Shown here: one piece after another, positions 16,054-25,740 of the stretch
How positions within the stretch are numbered: the first letter of the stretch is position 1
Layout: every line of letters starts with the position of its first letter
DNA from: Pontibacter aydingkolensis
GTDB taxonomy: Bacteria > Bacteroidota > Bacteroidia > Cytophagales > Hymenobacteraceae
Assembly (NCBI RefSeq): GCF_019443125.1
Contig: NZ_JAHYXK010000002.1
Span: 1 to 64,000, forward strand
Length of the DNA: 64,000 nucleotides
Direction of reading: 5' to 3'
Position numbers and translations under genes: made by a program
The notes under the pieces: generated by a model
Databases searched by the model: none
Told to the model about the DNA's origin: nothing
The model's input: the letters and a program-made list of their open reading frames with translations, nothing else

Positions 16054-18681
16054 CTAACGAACAGCTTCCTGCGTCTTGTCCTGCATCAGTAGCTTCAATT
16101 CGTTTAGCTTTAGCAGTGCTTCCACCGGGGTAATGGTGTTTATATCCAGCTGCTCCATCAGCTCTCTGGCACGTTCCAGCTGCGGGTTGCTTGGCTCAAA
16201 CATGCTTAGCTGGAAGTTATTCTTCGGAGCCGTTTTCATGCGTTGCTTCGGCGCGTGCTCCGATACCTTTTCTTTTTCCAGGTGGTGCATGATCTCGTCG
16301 GCACGCAGCACTACGCTGTTTGGCATGCCGGCCATCTGGGCTACATGTATACCAAAGCTGTGCTCGCTGCCGCCTGCCACCAGTTTACGCATAAACAGTA
16401 TCTTCCCTCCTGCCTCTTTTACCGATACGTTGTAGTTCTTTACTCTCGGAAAATCCTCAGCCAGTTGGTTAAGCTCGTGGTAATGCGTGGCAAAAAGCGT
16501 TTTGGCTTTATACTTTGGATGGTTGTGCAGGTGCTCTACAATAGCCCAGGCAATGGAAATACCGTCGTAGGTGCTCGTACCACGTCCGATCTCGTCCATC
16601 AACACCAGGCTGCGGTCTGAGAGGTTGTTCAGTATACTTGCCGTCTCGGTCATCTCCACCATAAACGTAGATTCGCCTTTAGACAGGTTATCCGATGCGC
16701 CCACGCGGGTAAAGATCTTATCGATGATGCCTATACTTGCCGCCTCCGCAGGCACGAAGCAACCGATCTGCGCCATCAGCACGATCAAAGCTGTCTGGCG
16801 CAGCAAAGCACTTTTACCGGCCATGTTCGGGCCTGTAATGATGATCACCTGCTGTTCCTCGTTGTCCAGGAAGATATCGTTTGGTACGTAAGCCTCTCCT
16901 AGCGGCAACTGTTTTTCAATTACCGGGTGACGGCCTTTTTTTATGTCGAGCACATGGCTATCGTTTACTGCCGGCTTCACATAATTATTGGCCAGGGCTA
17001 TGCTTGCGAAAGAGCTCAGGCAGTCGATCACACCGATAACCTTTGCATTTTGCTGTACCTGTGCCACATAATCCAGGGCGTGTAGCACCAGTTCGTTATA
17101 CAAGCCAAATTCTATAGCATAGATACGATCCTCTGCGTTCAGTATCTTTTCTTCGTAGGTCTTTAATTCCTCAGTAATATAACGCTCTGCGTTTACCAGC
17201 GTCTGCTTCCTAATCCAGGAGGTGGGCACTTTGTCTTTGTGCGCGTTGCTCACCTCCAGGTAATAGCCAAAAACTTTGTTATAGGCTATTTTAAGCGAGC
17301 TTATACCGGTGTTCCTTATCTCGCGCTGCTGCACCTGTGCCAGGTAATCTTTGCCTGAGAAAGCTATGGCTCTCAGCTCATCCAGTTCCGCATGTACGCC
17401 ATCGTTTATCATATTGCCCTGGTTGGTGAGCATCGGCGGCTCTGGCTTCAGCACGTTCTTTATTTCCTCACGTAGGCCATCGCATGGCGCCAGCTGGGCA
17501 GCCAGTTTTTGTAAGGCCGGAATATCGCTTAGCGCCAAAGCCTTCTGTATCGGCACAATCGCATCCAGTGCTTTGGAAAGCTGCATCAGCTCCCGAGGAT
17601 TTACTCTGCGCACAGCCACTTTAGAAATAAGGCGCTCCAGGTCATTTATCTGCTTCAGGTGCTGTGTTAGCTCTTGTAGCAGGTCTTGATGTTTTGTAAG
17701 TGCTTCAACTGTATCTAAACGGCGACGGATCTGCGCCACGTCCTTTAGCGGCAGCACTACCCACTTCTTCAGCAGGCGGGCACCCATTGGGGTTACCGTC
17801 TGGTCCAGTACCTGGATCAGTGGCACGCCCTCCTGGTGCTGTGGAAAAACAAGCTCCAGATTACGCACGGTAAACCTATCAAGCCAAACATACTTATCTT
17901 CCTCTAATCTGGAGATAGTGGAGATATGGCTGATTTCGTTGTGATGCGTTTCGGCGAGGTAATGCAGTATGGCTCCTGCCGAGATGATGCCTTCGGCCAT
18001 TCCTTCTATACCGAACCCCTTTAGCGAGGCTGTTCCAAACTGGCGGGTTAATCCGTCATAAGCGTAATCATACTTAAATACCCATTCATCCAGCGCATAG
18101 TACCTGAAATCGGGTCCGAAGCTTTCGGTAAAGGTTTCTTTTTCACGCTTGCAGAACAGTACTTCCGATGGTGCCAGGCTTTGCAGCAGCTTGCCAACAT
18201 AGTTCTTATCGCCCTGCGCCGTAATAAATTCGCCAGTAGACACATCCAGGAAAGACACACCCGTTTCGGTTTTGCCGAAATGCACAGCCGCTAGGTAGTT
18301 GTTGCTCCGGCGCTCCAGCACCTGGTCGTTAAACGACACGCCCGGTGTTACCAATTCGGTTACGCCGCGCTTTACAATACCTTTTACTGTTTTCGGATCT
18401 TCTAATTGGTCGCAGATGGCCACGCGCTCGCCGGCACGCACCAGTTTGGGCAGGTAGGTGTCGAGGGAGTGGTGCGGAAAACCAGCCAACGCTATTTCAG
18501 ACGAAGAGCCGGCTCCGCGTTTTGTCAGTACGATGTCCAGTATCTTACTAGCCTTTACAGCGTCTTCGCCGAAGGTTTCGTAAAAATCGCCTACCCTAAA
18601 TAGCAGTAGTGCCCCCGGATGCTTTGCTTTGATGGCGTTGTACTGCTTCATCAAAGGGGTTACTGTGCCTTCTCCTTTCAT
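16054..18681 (-). CDS. mutS: DNA mismatch repair ATPase MutS
   Basis: Recognises mismatches and starts methyl-independent mismatch repair with MutL. 875 residues, full length. Seen: mismatch-reading Phe-x-Glu in FRVGDFYETF near residue 35, Walker A GPNMAGKS at about 616-623, Walker B/D-loop region LMDEIGRGTSTYDG, and a C-terminal QLSMFEPS that resembles the sliding-clamp-binding peptide (QxxLF type). The start ATG 18681 (MKGEGTVTPLMKQY) fits the family. It is divergent from the TrmH-like gene across a 466-bp region rich in palindromes. Confidence 0.98.
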   Translation of the reverse strand: MKGEGTVTPLMKQYNAIKAKHPGALLLFRVGDFYETFGEDAVKASKILDIVLTKRGAGSSSEIALAGFPHHSLDTYLPKLVRAGERVAICDQLEDPKTVKGIVKRGVTELVTPGVSFNDQVLERRSNNYLAAVHFGKTETGVSFLDVSTGEFITAQGDKNYVGKLLQSLAPSEVLFCKREKETFTESFGPDFRYYALDEWVFKYDYAYDGLTRQFGTASLKGFGIEGMAEGIISAGAILHYLAETHHNEISHISTISRLEEDKYVWLDRFTVRNLELVFPQHQEGVPLIQVLDQTVTPMGARLLKKWVVLPLKDVAQIRRRLDTVEALTKHQDLLQELTQHLKQINDLERLISKVAVRRVNPRELMQLSKALDAIVPIQKALALSDIPALQKLAAQLAPCDGLREEIKNVLKPEPPMLTNQGNMINDGVHAELDELRAIAFSGKDYLAQVQQREIRNTGISSLKIAYNKVFGYYLEVSNAHKDKVPTSWIRKQTLVNAERYITEELKTYEEKILNAEDRIYAIEFGLYNELVLHALDYVAQVQQNAKVIGVIDCLSSFASIALANNYVKPAVNDSHVLDIKKGRHPVIEKQLPLGEAYVPNDIFLDNEEQQVIIITGPNMAGKSALLRQTALIVLMAQIGCFVPAEAASIGIIDKIFTRVGASDNLSKGESTFMVEMTETASILNNLSDRSLVLMDEIGRGTSTYDGISIAWAIVEHLHNHPKYKAKTLFATHYHELNQLAEDFPRVKNYNVSVKEAGGKILFMRKLVAGGSEHSFGIHVAQMAGMPNSVVLRADEIMHHLEKEKVSEHAPKQRMKTAPKNNFQLSMFEPSNPQLERARELMEQLDINTITPVEALLKLNELKLLMQDKTQEAVR

Positions 18682-18786
18682 ACCTTGTTATGGTTAAATG
18701 GCTGCATGGTTAAATTGGTTGATACTGGTATATCAATCATTTAATTTAAAGCTGATTCTATACTTTATACTTGTTCGGGAATGGGA

Positions 18787-18840
18787 TTAACCCACCCCTA
18801 CCCCTCCCTTAAAAGAGGGCCCCGACCCCCAGGGGAATTT
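18787..18840. repeat. C-rich dispersed repeat unit (copy 1)
   Basis: A unit of the form CACCCCTACCCCTCCC ... AGAGGG ... AGGGGAATTT. Related units occur at 23779-23832, 28203-28233, 43364-43416 and, interrupted, around 43551-43755, always between genes. Confidence 0.7.
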
Positions 18841-18865
18841 ATACTTTACGTGCTCTATGCATGCA

Positions 18866-18982
18866 CTTTCGGACTTCCTAGTCCGAAAGCTATCTGCCGG
18901 GGACTTCCTAGTCCCCATGTTCCTGTTAACGCGGATTAGGAAATCCGCTTCAGTTGTCGTTTCGGATTAAGAAATCCGAAAC
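18866..18982. repeat. Cluster of four short hairpins
   Basis: Four small perfect stems in 117 bp: 18866-18889 (CTTTCGGAC, loop ttccta, GTCCGAAAG), 18899-18916 (GGGGAC, ttccta, GTCCCC), 18931-18948 (GCGGATT, agga, AATCCGC) and 18959-18982 (GTTTCGGATT, aaga, AATCCGAAAC). The last two look like the first two in reverse orientation (TTCCTA against TAGGAA in the loop). Confidence 0.85.
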
Positions 18983-19147
18983 AGCTGCTACTATACTTTC
19001 TTCCCAGTCTAACAATTTAACCATCCAACAATTCAGCAATTAACAACCAGCAATCAACTTGCCTTTTGCCAAAATCAGCCTGACCTTTGCAGTATAGCTG
19101 ACAGGAGTCATTTATCTTTTGTCAAAAAATCTTTTGTCTAAGAAACA

Positions 19148-19687
19148 ATGCGTAAACTTTCGATGGATGACCTCAATCGCGACTCGGTTGAAGAATTCAA
19201 AAATAAGAAAAAAATACCGTTAGTCTTGGTGCTCGATAATGTTCGTAGCCTGAATAATGTGGGGTCTGTTTTTCGTACCGCCGATGCCTTTATGGCTGAG
19301 AAAGTATACCTCTGTGGTATTACCGGCACCCCACCCCACCGCGACATCGAAAAAACTGCTTTGGGCGCTACGGAATCTGTAGCCTGGGAGCATGTGCCGG
19401 ATACTTTAGAACTGGTAAAAAAACTGCAGGCCGATGGTTACAAAGTATGCTCTGTGGAGCAGGCCGAGAACAGTACGATGCTAAATGAGTTTAAGCCGGA
19501 GCCGGGGCAGCACTATGCCTTTGTGCTGGGTAACGAGGTTTTTGGCGTGGAGCAGGAAGTGGTAAGCGCCTCTGATGTAATACTGGAAATACCGCAGTTT
19601 GGCACCAAGCATTCGCTTAACATCTCTGTGGCAACCGGCGTGGTCGTCTGGGATTTCCTGAGCAAAACAATCGCCTCGCAGGATTAA
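19148..19687 (+). CDS. TrmH/SpoU-family RNA 2'-O-methyltransferase
   Basis: SAM-dependent SPOUT methylase for tRNA or rRNA ribose; the target base cannot be told from sequence alone. 179 residues containing only the SPOUT domain. Seen: motif 1 LDNVRSLNNVGSVFRTADAF near residue 30, motif 2 FVLGNEVFGVEQEV, and motif 3 IPQFGTKHSLNISVATGVV with the conserved N-S-L-N-x-S-type cofactor knot. No RNA-binding L30 domain precedes it. A hairpin terminator follows. Confidence 0.92.
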   Translation: MRKLSMDDLNRDSVEEFKNKKKIPLVLVLDNVRSLNNVGSVFRTADAFMAEKVYLCGITGTPPHRDIEKTALGATESVAWEHVPDTLELVKKLQADGYKVCSVEQAENSTMLNEFKPEPGQHYAFVLGNEVFGVEQEVVSASDVILEIPQFGTKHSLNISVATGVVVWDFLSKTIASQD

Positions 19688-19712
19688 CTAAAGTATAAAC
19701 TCAAAGTATAAC

Positions 19713-19761
19713 AAGTATAGCTGGCGCTGTCTTTATAAAGCAGGCTGGCTATACTTTTCTC
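19713..19761 (+). terminator. Hairpin after the TrmH-like gene built from the 7-mer
   Basis: AAGTATAGC (19713-19721) pairs with GCTATACTT (19748-19756), followed by a T-rich tract. The stem is made by two opposed copies of the over-represented AAGTATA/TATACTT word. Confidence 0.6.
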
Positions 19762-19981
19762 TTTTTAAAACAAGTATAACCCTTACTTGTTGCCTTCTTA
19801 TCTGATCCGGCAAAGCCCTGTAGTTTTCCACAGTACTAAACCCTGCTGTCTTTTTATAGTCTTGTATATAAGGCTTTTGCAAAAAAGGCGTGTTTTATAC
19901 TTTGCTTCAAAGCCTTGGTTGCTACAAATCAATGTTTAAACTGATGTTAGAAGCTTAATTACTCAAGCACTACACTTTACT

Positions 19982-22465
19982 ATGAAAAACCACTTATTAC
20001 GCATATTACTTTTTGCCATAACCTTTACCTTAGCATACCCTTTATCCGCACAACAAGCACAACCTGCCTCTACCCGCGGCAAAATAAGCGGAAAACTAGT
20101 AGAAGTCGACTCTAAAGCGCCTGTTGGCTTCGCTAACGTAGTTTTATTAACAGCAAAAGACTCCAGTCTGGTAACCGGCGCCACCACTGATATAGAGGGT
20201 GTGTTTATACTTGAGCGTATTCCGGCAGGGCAGTTTATACTTCGCGCCTCTATGGTTGGCTACCCAACCCGCTTTATTCCTAATATCAATATTACGGCTG
20301 ATAAGCCTGAAGCCAACCTGGGTAACATTACGCTTAGTGCTGCCTCTACCAAACTGGCTGAGGTACAGGTGGTAGCCGAAAGGCAACTGGTAGAGTTTGA
20401 ACTGGACAAGCGCGTGGTAAACGTAAGCCAGGATATTAACGCGGAAAGCGGCTCTGTGGCCGAAGTGATGCAGAACCTACCCTCAGTTACCGTAGACATT
20501 GACGGCAACGTAAGTATGCGCGGCAGCTCCAATGTAACCATATTGATTGATGGCAAACGCTCTGCCCTCTCTAACCTGACCCTGGACCAGATTCCGGCCA
20601 ACCTGATCGAAAGTATAGAACTAATCACCAACCCATCGTCAAAGTATAACCCGGAAGGTACATCAGGCATTATCAACCTGGTTCTAAAAAAAGAAAAAAC
20701 ACCCGGCTTTAACGGATCTGCCTCGGTTACCGCAGGCACCTATGATAACTACAACTCCTCGCTTAACCTGAACTACAGGTATAACAAATGGTCTCTGACT
20801 ACAGGCTACGATTTTAGGCAGCGTACCAGGCCGGGCTTTAACAACAGCACCACCACTAACTTTTACTTTGATGAAGCTGGCCTGCAGGACAGTACCAGCT
20901 ATCGCTTGCAGGATGGTAAACGCAACAGCAAGGACATCTCTCACAGCTTCCGGTTCGGGGCTGATTACTACCTTACGCCAAAGCATACTTTATCGGCTTC
21001 GGGTATTTACAGGTTTGGCAAAGACACCGGCAACAACAGCATTTTTTACCGGTTTCTGGATGAAAACCAGCGGTTGGCAAGCACCAGCATCCGAAACACT
21101 GATGAGGTAGAAGACGAAAAAGCCATGGACGTTACCCTGGGTTACCGCCAGACCTTCGACAAAAAAGGCCAGGAACTAACGGCTGATTTTGTGTACAACA
21201 CCAATATAGACGATGAGATAAGCAACTTCAGAGAAACAGAAGGACTGGAAGGCAGACTTACAGAAGTACAGCAGACATTGGTAGACGATGGCAACAGAGA
21301 AATTATAGCCAAAGCAGACTATGTGCATCCTATCTCGGAAAACAGCCGTTTTGAGGCCGGTTTGAGAACCTCTTTTGAACGCCTGGATGATGACTCACGC
21401 TTTTTCGATCTGAACAATGAAACCGGCCAACTGGAGTATAACATCAACCAGAGCAATCATTTTGTGTTCGATCAGCATATTTACTCATTATACTCTAACT
21501 ACAGCAACAAGTATAAATCCGTTAGCTACCAGGTGGGTGCGCGCGCCGAGCAAACAGTTACCAAATCAGACCAGCGAACACAAAATATTAAAGACGATAA
21601 CAGTTACTTCAGCCTGTTCCCGACGGTATTTGTCACACAGGATATCAATGACGACAACAAAGTGCAGTTTAGTTACAGCCGTCGCATAAACAGGCCGCGC
21701 AGCCGCTTTCTGAACCCCTTTGTAGACAGATCGGACAGGTTTAACACACGCTACGGTAATCCAAACCTGAATCCTGAGTTTGTGAACTCGCTTGAACTGG
21801 GATACCTGAGATATTGGGGAGAAGCCTCTGTAAACGCCACTTTGTTTTACCGCCACACCATGGATGAGATCGAGCGTTTCCGGATGCCCACTACTGTAAT
21901 TGTAGATGGGGAGGCTGTACCCGGCACAGAAACAACATTTCTTAACATATCCGACAACAGGTCGTATGGCGCTGAGCTTGGCTATAATTACCCGGCTACA
22001 AAATGGTGGCGTTTAAACGGAAGCGTATCGGCCTTCAGAACACAGCTAAGCACCACCCAGGGCGATACCGAGCTGAGCAATGCCCAGTTTAGCTGGAACT
22101 CCAAACTTACTTCTACCATGACAGTCTGGAAAGACCTCGACATTCAACTTTCCGGCTTTTACCGTGCTCCAACGGCTGACATACAAGGGCGCATGGAGCA
22201 GATGTTCAGCACCGATCTGGCCATGAAGAAAGACGTGCTTAAAAAGAATGCCACTGTTTCGCTGCGTGTGTCAGATGTGTTTAACACGCGTCAGTTCAAC
22301 TTCCTGAGCTATGGCCCCAACTTCAGGACAGAGTCTGAGAACCGCCGCCAGAGCCGCATCATTTACTTAGGCTTTACTTACCGCATCAACAGCGATGATA
22401 ATAACCGTAACCGCCGCCGCGACCAGAACGACCGGGACAGTGGCGGGGATGACGACGACTTTTAA
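19982..22465 (+). CDS. Outer-membrane beta-barrel receptor with carboxypeptidase-regulatory N-domain
   Basis: 827 residues. Signal peptide 1-24 (ends SAQ), an Ig-like carboxypeptidase-regulatory domain (about 30-115, GKISGKLVEVDSKAPVGFAN), a plug domain (about 130-225, MQNLPSVTVDIDGNVSMRGS) and a C-terminal barrel with many alternating aromatic strands, as in the OMP_b-brl_3/TonB-dependent receptor group. The very end is an unusual Asp/Arg/Asn-rich tail, DNNRNRRRDQNDRDSGGDDD. No SusD partner is adjacent, so the substrate is unknown. Confidence 0.9.
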   Translation: MKNHLLRILLFAITFTLAYPLSAQQAQPASTRGKISGKLVEVDSKAPVGFANVVLLTAKDSSLVTGATTDIEGVFILERIPAGQFILRASMVGYPTRFIPNINITADKPEANLGNITLSAASTKLAEVQVVAERQLVEFELDKRVVNVSQDINAESGSVAEVMQNLPSVTVDIDGNVSMRGSSNVTILIDGKRSALSNLTLDQIPANLIESIELITNPSSKYNPEGTSGIINLVLKKEKTPGFNGSASVTAGTYDNYNSSLNLNYRYNKWSLTTGYDFRQRTRPGFNNSTTTNFYFDEAGLQDSTSYRLQDGKRNSKDISHSFRFGADYYLTPKHTLSASGIYRFGKDTGNNSIFYRFLDENQRLASTSIRNTDEVEDEKAMDVTLGYRQTFDKKGQELTADFVYNTNIDDEISNFRETEGLEGRLTEVQQTLVDDGNREIIAKADYVHPISENSRFEAGLRTSFERLDDDSRFFDLNNETGQLEYNINQSNHFVFDQHIYSLYSNYSNKYKSVSYQVGARAEQTVTKSDQRTQNIKDDNSYFSLFPTVFVTQDINDDNKVQFSYSRRINRPRSRFLNPFVDRSDRFNTRYGNPNLNPEFVNSLELGYLRYWGEASVNATLFYRHTMDEIERFRMPTTVIVDGEAVPGTETTFLNISDNRSYGAELGYNYPATKWWRLNGSVSAFRTQLSTTQGDTELSNAQFSWNSKLTSTMTVWKDLDIQLSGFYRAPTADIQGRMEQMFSTDLAMKKDVLKKNATVSLRVSDVFNTRQFNFLSYGPNFRTESENRRQSRIIYLGFTYRINSDDNNRNRRRDQNDRDSGGDDDDF

Positions 22466-22616
22466 TTTTTACCTGTTTTCTATTTTGAGTCGGTCGGGCA
22501 CTTTGTCCGGCTGCTTTTTTTATGGGCCAACCACATCAAAGTATAAAAAGTATAAAGCTATTATCCGGATTTCCGTTATACTTACCGTACATTAAACTCT
22601 GAGTTTATAATTTGCC

Positions 22617-23636
22617 ATGAGTCAACAAGCCAATAACCACTATCCAATAATAGACCTGCATTGCGACCTGCTGGTATATTTAACAGATGTCCCAGGGTCT
22701 AAAATCGACAACGTGCTTGAAATTGGCTGTGCCCTGCCGTCGCTCACAGAAGGCAACGTAAAATTGCAGGTTATGGCTATCTACTCGGCTACTGCACCGG
22801 GCAGCACCAACTATGCGGCCCTACAGCGCGACATGTATGAGCTATTGGCAAAAGATCCTGCCAATAATTTACACAACATTGCCACAGCAAAACAGTTACA
22901 GCAGGCACTTCAGGATAAGGACGGCATTGGCATGGTAGCAGCTATAGAGAACGCATCAGGCTTTTGCGAAGAAGACGAACCTTTAGAAGATGGCTTTAAG
23001 AAACTAGAGAAGATCATTGAAGCTTGCGGCCGTATCCTGTACATCAGCATGACACACAACGATGCCAACCGTTTTGGCGGCGGTAACTTTTCAGACAAAG
23101 GCATTACCCGCGACGGCCAGATGCTACTCGATTACATACATGGACGCCAGATTGCCATAGACCTGGCCCACACCAGCGATGCCCTGGCCCACGACATACT
23201 CACACACATAGACAAAGAGCGCCTGGATGTGCCGGTTATTGCCAGCCACTCCAACTTCAGGGCGGTATGGGACCATCGCAGGAACCTACCCAATGAGTTT
23301 GCCCAGGAGGTAATCCGCCGCAATGGGTTAATAGGTATGAATTTTCTGCGTGCCTTCCTGAACACAGATGACCCAGAGGCTCTGATACACCATATTATGT
23401 ATGGACTGGACCTGGGCGCACAGGATGCCTTGTGTTTTGGAGCCGACTATTTTTATTTTGCAGACAGCCCAGCCCTGGATCGCTTTCCCTATTACTTTAA
23501 AGAGCACGAACAAGCCGGCACCAGCTATAACTTTATACTTGAGAGGCTACAAAACACTGTACCCCAGGAGCAACTGTCTAAACTGGCTTACCACAATGCA
23601 CAGCAGTTTATAGAGCGTATCTGGCAGATTAAGTAA
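22617..23636 (+). CDS. Membrane dipeptidase, peptidase family M19
   Basis: Zinc-dependent dipeptidase of the amidohydrolase fold. Seen: the first metal motif HxD (DLHCD, His15/Asp17), the bridging Glu in AAIENASG, His in SMTHND, IDLAHTSD and VIASHSNFRA, which supply the other metal ligands, and GADYFYF near the C-terminus. 339 residues, normal for bacterial M19 members. No signal peptide is visible, so it is probably cytoplasmic despite the family name. Confidence 0.92.
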   Translation: MSQQANNHYPIIDLHCDLLVYLTDVPGSKIDNVLEIGCALPSLTEGNVKLQVMAIYSATAPGSTNYAALQRDMYELLAKDPANNLHNIATAKQLQQALQDKDGIGMVAAIENASGFCEEDEPLEDGFKKLEKIIEACGRILYISMTHNDANRFGGGNFSDKGITRDGQMLLDYIHGRQIAIDLAHTSDALAHDILTHIDKERLDVPVIASHSNFRAVWDHRRNLPNEFAQEVIRRNGLIGMNFLRAFLNTDDPEALIHHIMYGLDLGAQDALCFGADYFYFADSPALDRFPYYFKEHEQAGTSYNFILERLQNTVPQEQLSKLAYHNAQQFIERIWQIK

Positions 23637-24372
23637 CCTCTGCCTAGAGTTTAGCTGAGCGTAACTGATGGCTAAGTATGGCAGCAGTTTTCAACTGCTT
23701 TGCTTTGCAAAAGCAAGGGCTGTAGTGGCTGAGGCTATTCTTTATACTTTGGCAATTGATGATTACGCATGATGATTAACACACCCCTGCCCCTCTCTTT
23801 TTCGAGGGCCCCTACCCCCAGAGGGGAATTCACAAAGTATAAATCTTACAAAGTATACTTTCCTGCTCACGCAGAAAGCCTTTTCAAACTGGCAGCATGG
23901 TCAGCCACATATATGCTACCGCTAAACTCGCGGGAGAAAAAGATTTTTCAGAGGTGTTGTTATGCCCTGCTCGTTTACTTAAAGGTTAAGATGCGTTTTT
24001 GGTTATACACTTCTTCTGCTACTCTAACTTTTAAGGCCTTAAATCATCCCTCCACTAAAAATACATCTAATTAAACGTTACAAAAGCTATCAATTTGCAC
24101 TTAATGTTGCTCCTTAGGAAACTAAACTATCTGTAAAGAGTACAATAAATTAAAGCACCGCATGATTTAAGTCATAACTTGGCTGGTCTTAATAAATGGC
24201 ATTACAATTTTACACTTTTCGGAATTGCACTAATGCCCTTATATTCAGATACTAGCCCTAATAATATATAGAGAGATAGCCATAAGCCACTATTCTCCGT
24301 ATACGCACTAACTATACCTGTACAAACACGTACAGGCAGCATAACAGACGTTGTACCCACAAAGGCCAGCCT
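23637..24372. other. Intergenic region with repeats, no gene
   Basis: 736 bp. It contains a C-rich dispersed repeat (23779-23832) and TATACTT copies. A 101-codon open frame at 23769-24074 overlaps the repeat and shows no protein-like features. 24080-24370 is AT-rich and probably holds the promoter of the next gene. Confidence 0.4.
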
Positions 24373-25029
24373 ATGGACGCACAGGAATATTCGCCGATTT
24401 ACGTACAGATTAATGAACTGTACATTGACACCGTAGTAATAGATGATACCGAGTTTATTACACTGTGGTGCTTTACTGTGCTGAATGATGAGTACAAGTT
24501 TATTTATATGGGATGCGACTTTACGCAGTTTAACCAGATGCTGATCGCTGCCGGAGAAAAGGGCAAAGAAATAGCCCTGCACATGGCTGACGTGCTCAAC
24601 AAACCTTACGAAACCCCTACCATAATCCCTATAAAAGAGCAGTTTGACGAGTACCTGGAGCTTACTGGCCACGACATTATTGTGTATGAGCCAATGGCCG
24701 TGGAAGATGACCTTGAAGAGTTTGAGGACGAGGACGACATGGACATTGAGCAGTTCTTTAACGGCCGCCAGAACAAAACCCAGCAACGTTACCTTATTTA
24801 CCAGTTAGACAAACTCTATCCTTCTAAAGTATTTGAGCCTAAAAAAGCATCGCAGGAAGACCTGGCGGAGTGCTTTGAAGACGACTCACTGGAGATGGCC
24901 CAGCTATACTTTGATTACCTGAACGCAGTAGAAAACGGGTATTCTGAGTGCGAAGCCCGCCAGGTGGCCGGGCTTGAGCGCGACCTGTTCTTCAGGATGG
25001 CACGAAAAGCGTCTGAACTCTGGGGCTAA
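24373..25029 (+). CDS. Hypothetical acidic protein
   Basis: Not recognised. 218 residues, no signal peptide or membrane helix, so probably cytoplasmic. The middle carries a strongly acidic segment (EDDLEEFEDEDDMDIEQF, about residues 116-133); the N-terminal third is beta-rich (YVQINELYIDTVVIDDTEF), and the C-terminal third looks helical with a Tyr/Leu repeat (LYFDYLNAVENGYSECEAR). It has normal codon use for the region and convergent neighbours 15 bp away. Confidence 0.75.
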   Translation: MDAQEYSPIYVQINELYIDTVVIDDTEFITLWCFTVLNDEYKFIYMGCDFTQFNQMLIAAGEKGKEIALHMADVLNKPYETPTIIPIKEQFDEYLELTGHDIIVYEPMAVEDDLEEFEDEDDMDIEQFFNGRQNKTQQRYLIYQLDKLYPSKVFEPKKASQEDLAECFEDDSLEMAQLYFDYLNAVENGYSECEARQVAGLERDLFFRMARKASELWG

Positions 25030-25044
25030 CTGCTATACTTTCTT

Positions 25045-25611
25045 TTACAGTGTAGCATTTTCCTGCACCGAGTCCGCAGTATATAAATCGTTCAGCTTTT
25101 CCTGCAAGTGCGTTAAAATCGAATTCAACCAGTCTCTTGTTACCTGATCGTCTGCTTTTTCCAGGGCTTCTTTGTAGCGTGTTAATTGCATTTGGTGTGT
25201 GCTTGCTATAAAAGCCTTGTAGCGGGCATTAAACTCTTCTCCTTCCAATTGCTTAAACTCTTTTACCAATTTACTATCAGCGCCGGTCAGGCTATCCGGC
25301 AAGTGTAAAGTAGCATGTTGGCGGGTTATACTTTTTAGTTGCTGCAACGCTTTGCTATGAAATTTAACAGCTTTTTCGCCTAGTGCTTTTATACTTTCCG
25401 GCTCGCCTTTTTCCATAGCCAACTGCCCTATCTCGGTTTGAAGCATGTTGCTGCTGGCTGCGTAATCCCAGAAAGCCGGGTCGTTTTTAAGCGTGCGCTG
25501 CGAAGTTAAGGTAGTGGTTTCATTACTGGAATTACCAGATGGACTATCGCAGGAAAGTACCAGCAAAAACAATAAACCAATAGCCAGGGAGAGTAGCTTA
25601 TCTATAAACAT
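25045..25611 (-). CDS. DUF4142 family lipoprotein
   Basis: 188 residues. A hydrophobic start ends in LLVLSCDS, giving a likely lipidated Cys near residue 20. The mature part is an all-helical DUF4142 domain, a ferritin-like four-helix fold: DPAFWDYAASSNMLQTEIGQ, then ALGEKAVKFHSKALQQL and FKQLEGEEFNARYKAF. The family is common in Bacteroidetes envelopes and has no settled function. Expected location is the periplasmic face of a membrane. Confidence 0.85.
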   Translation of the reverse strand: MFIDKLLSLAIGLLFLLVLSCDSPSGNSSNETTTLTSQRTLKNDPAFWDYAASSNMLQTEIGQLAMEKGEPESIKALGEKAVKFHSKALQQLKSITRQHATLHLPDSLTGADSKLVKEFKQLEGEEFNARYKAFIASTHQMQLTRYKEALEKADDQVTRDWLNSILTHLQEKLNDLYTADSVQENATL

Positions 25612-25740
25612 GGGTGTAAGTACAAGTATAAAGTATAGCTACCTATACTCTACCTACACCTGCCTTGGTTTTGCCTAAATCAAGATTCCTTTAAAAATGC
25701 AGCTCTACCTTTACAGCCTGCTATAAATTAAAATCCATGG

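Noticed and set aside
18866-18982. CRISPR array considered for the hairpin cluster
   Set aside because: The stems are not direct repeats of constant length, spacers are absent, and no cas genes are in the window.
19982-22465. SusC/SusD polysaccharide locus
   Set aside because: Neither receptor gene (19982 or 40234) has an adjacent SusD-like lipoprotein or glycoside hydrolase.
23769-24074. 101-codon ORF in the spacer after the M19 gene
   Set aside because: It covers a C-rich dispersed repeat and TATACTT copies; no protein-like features.
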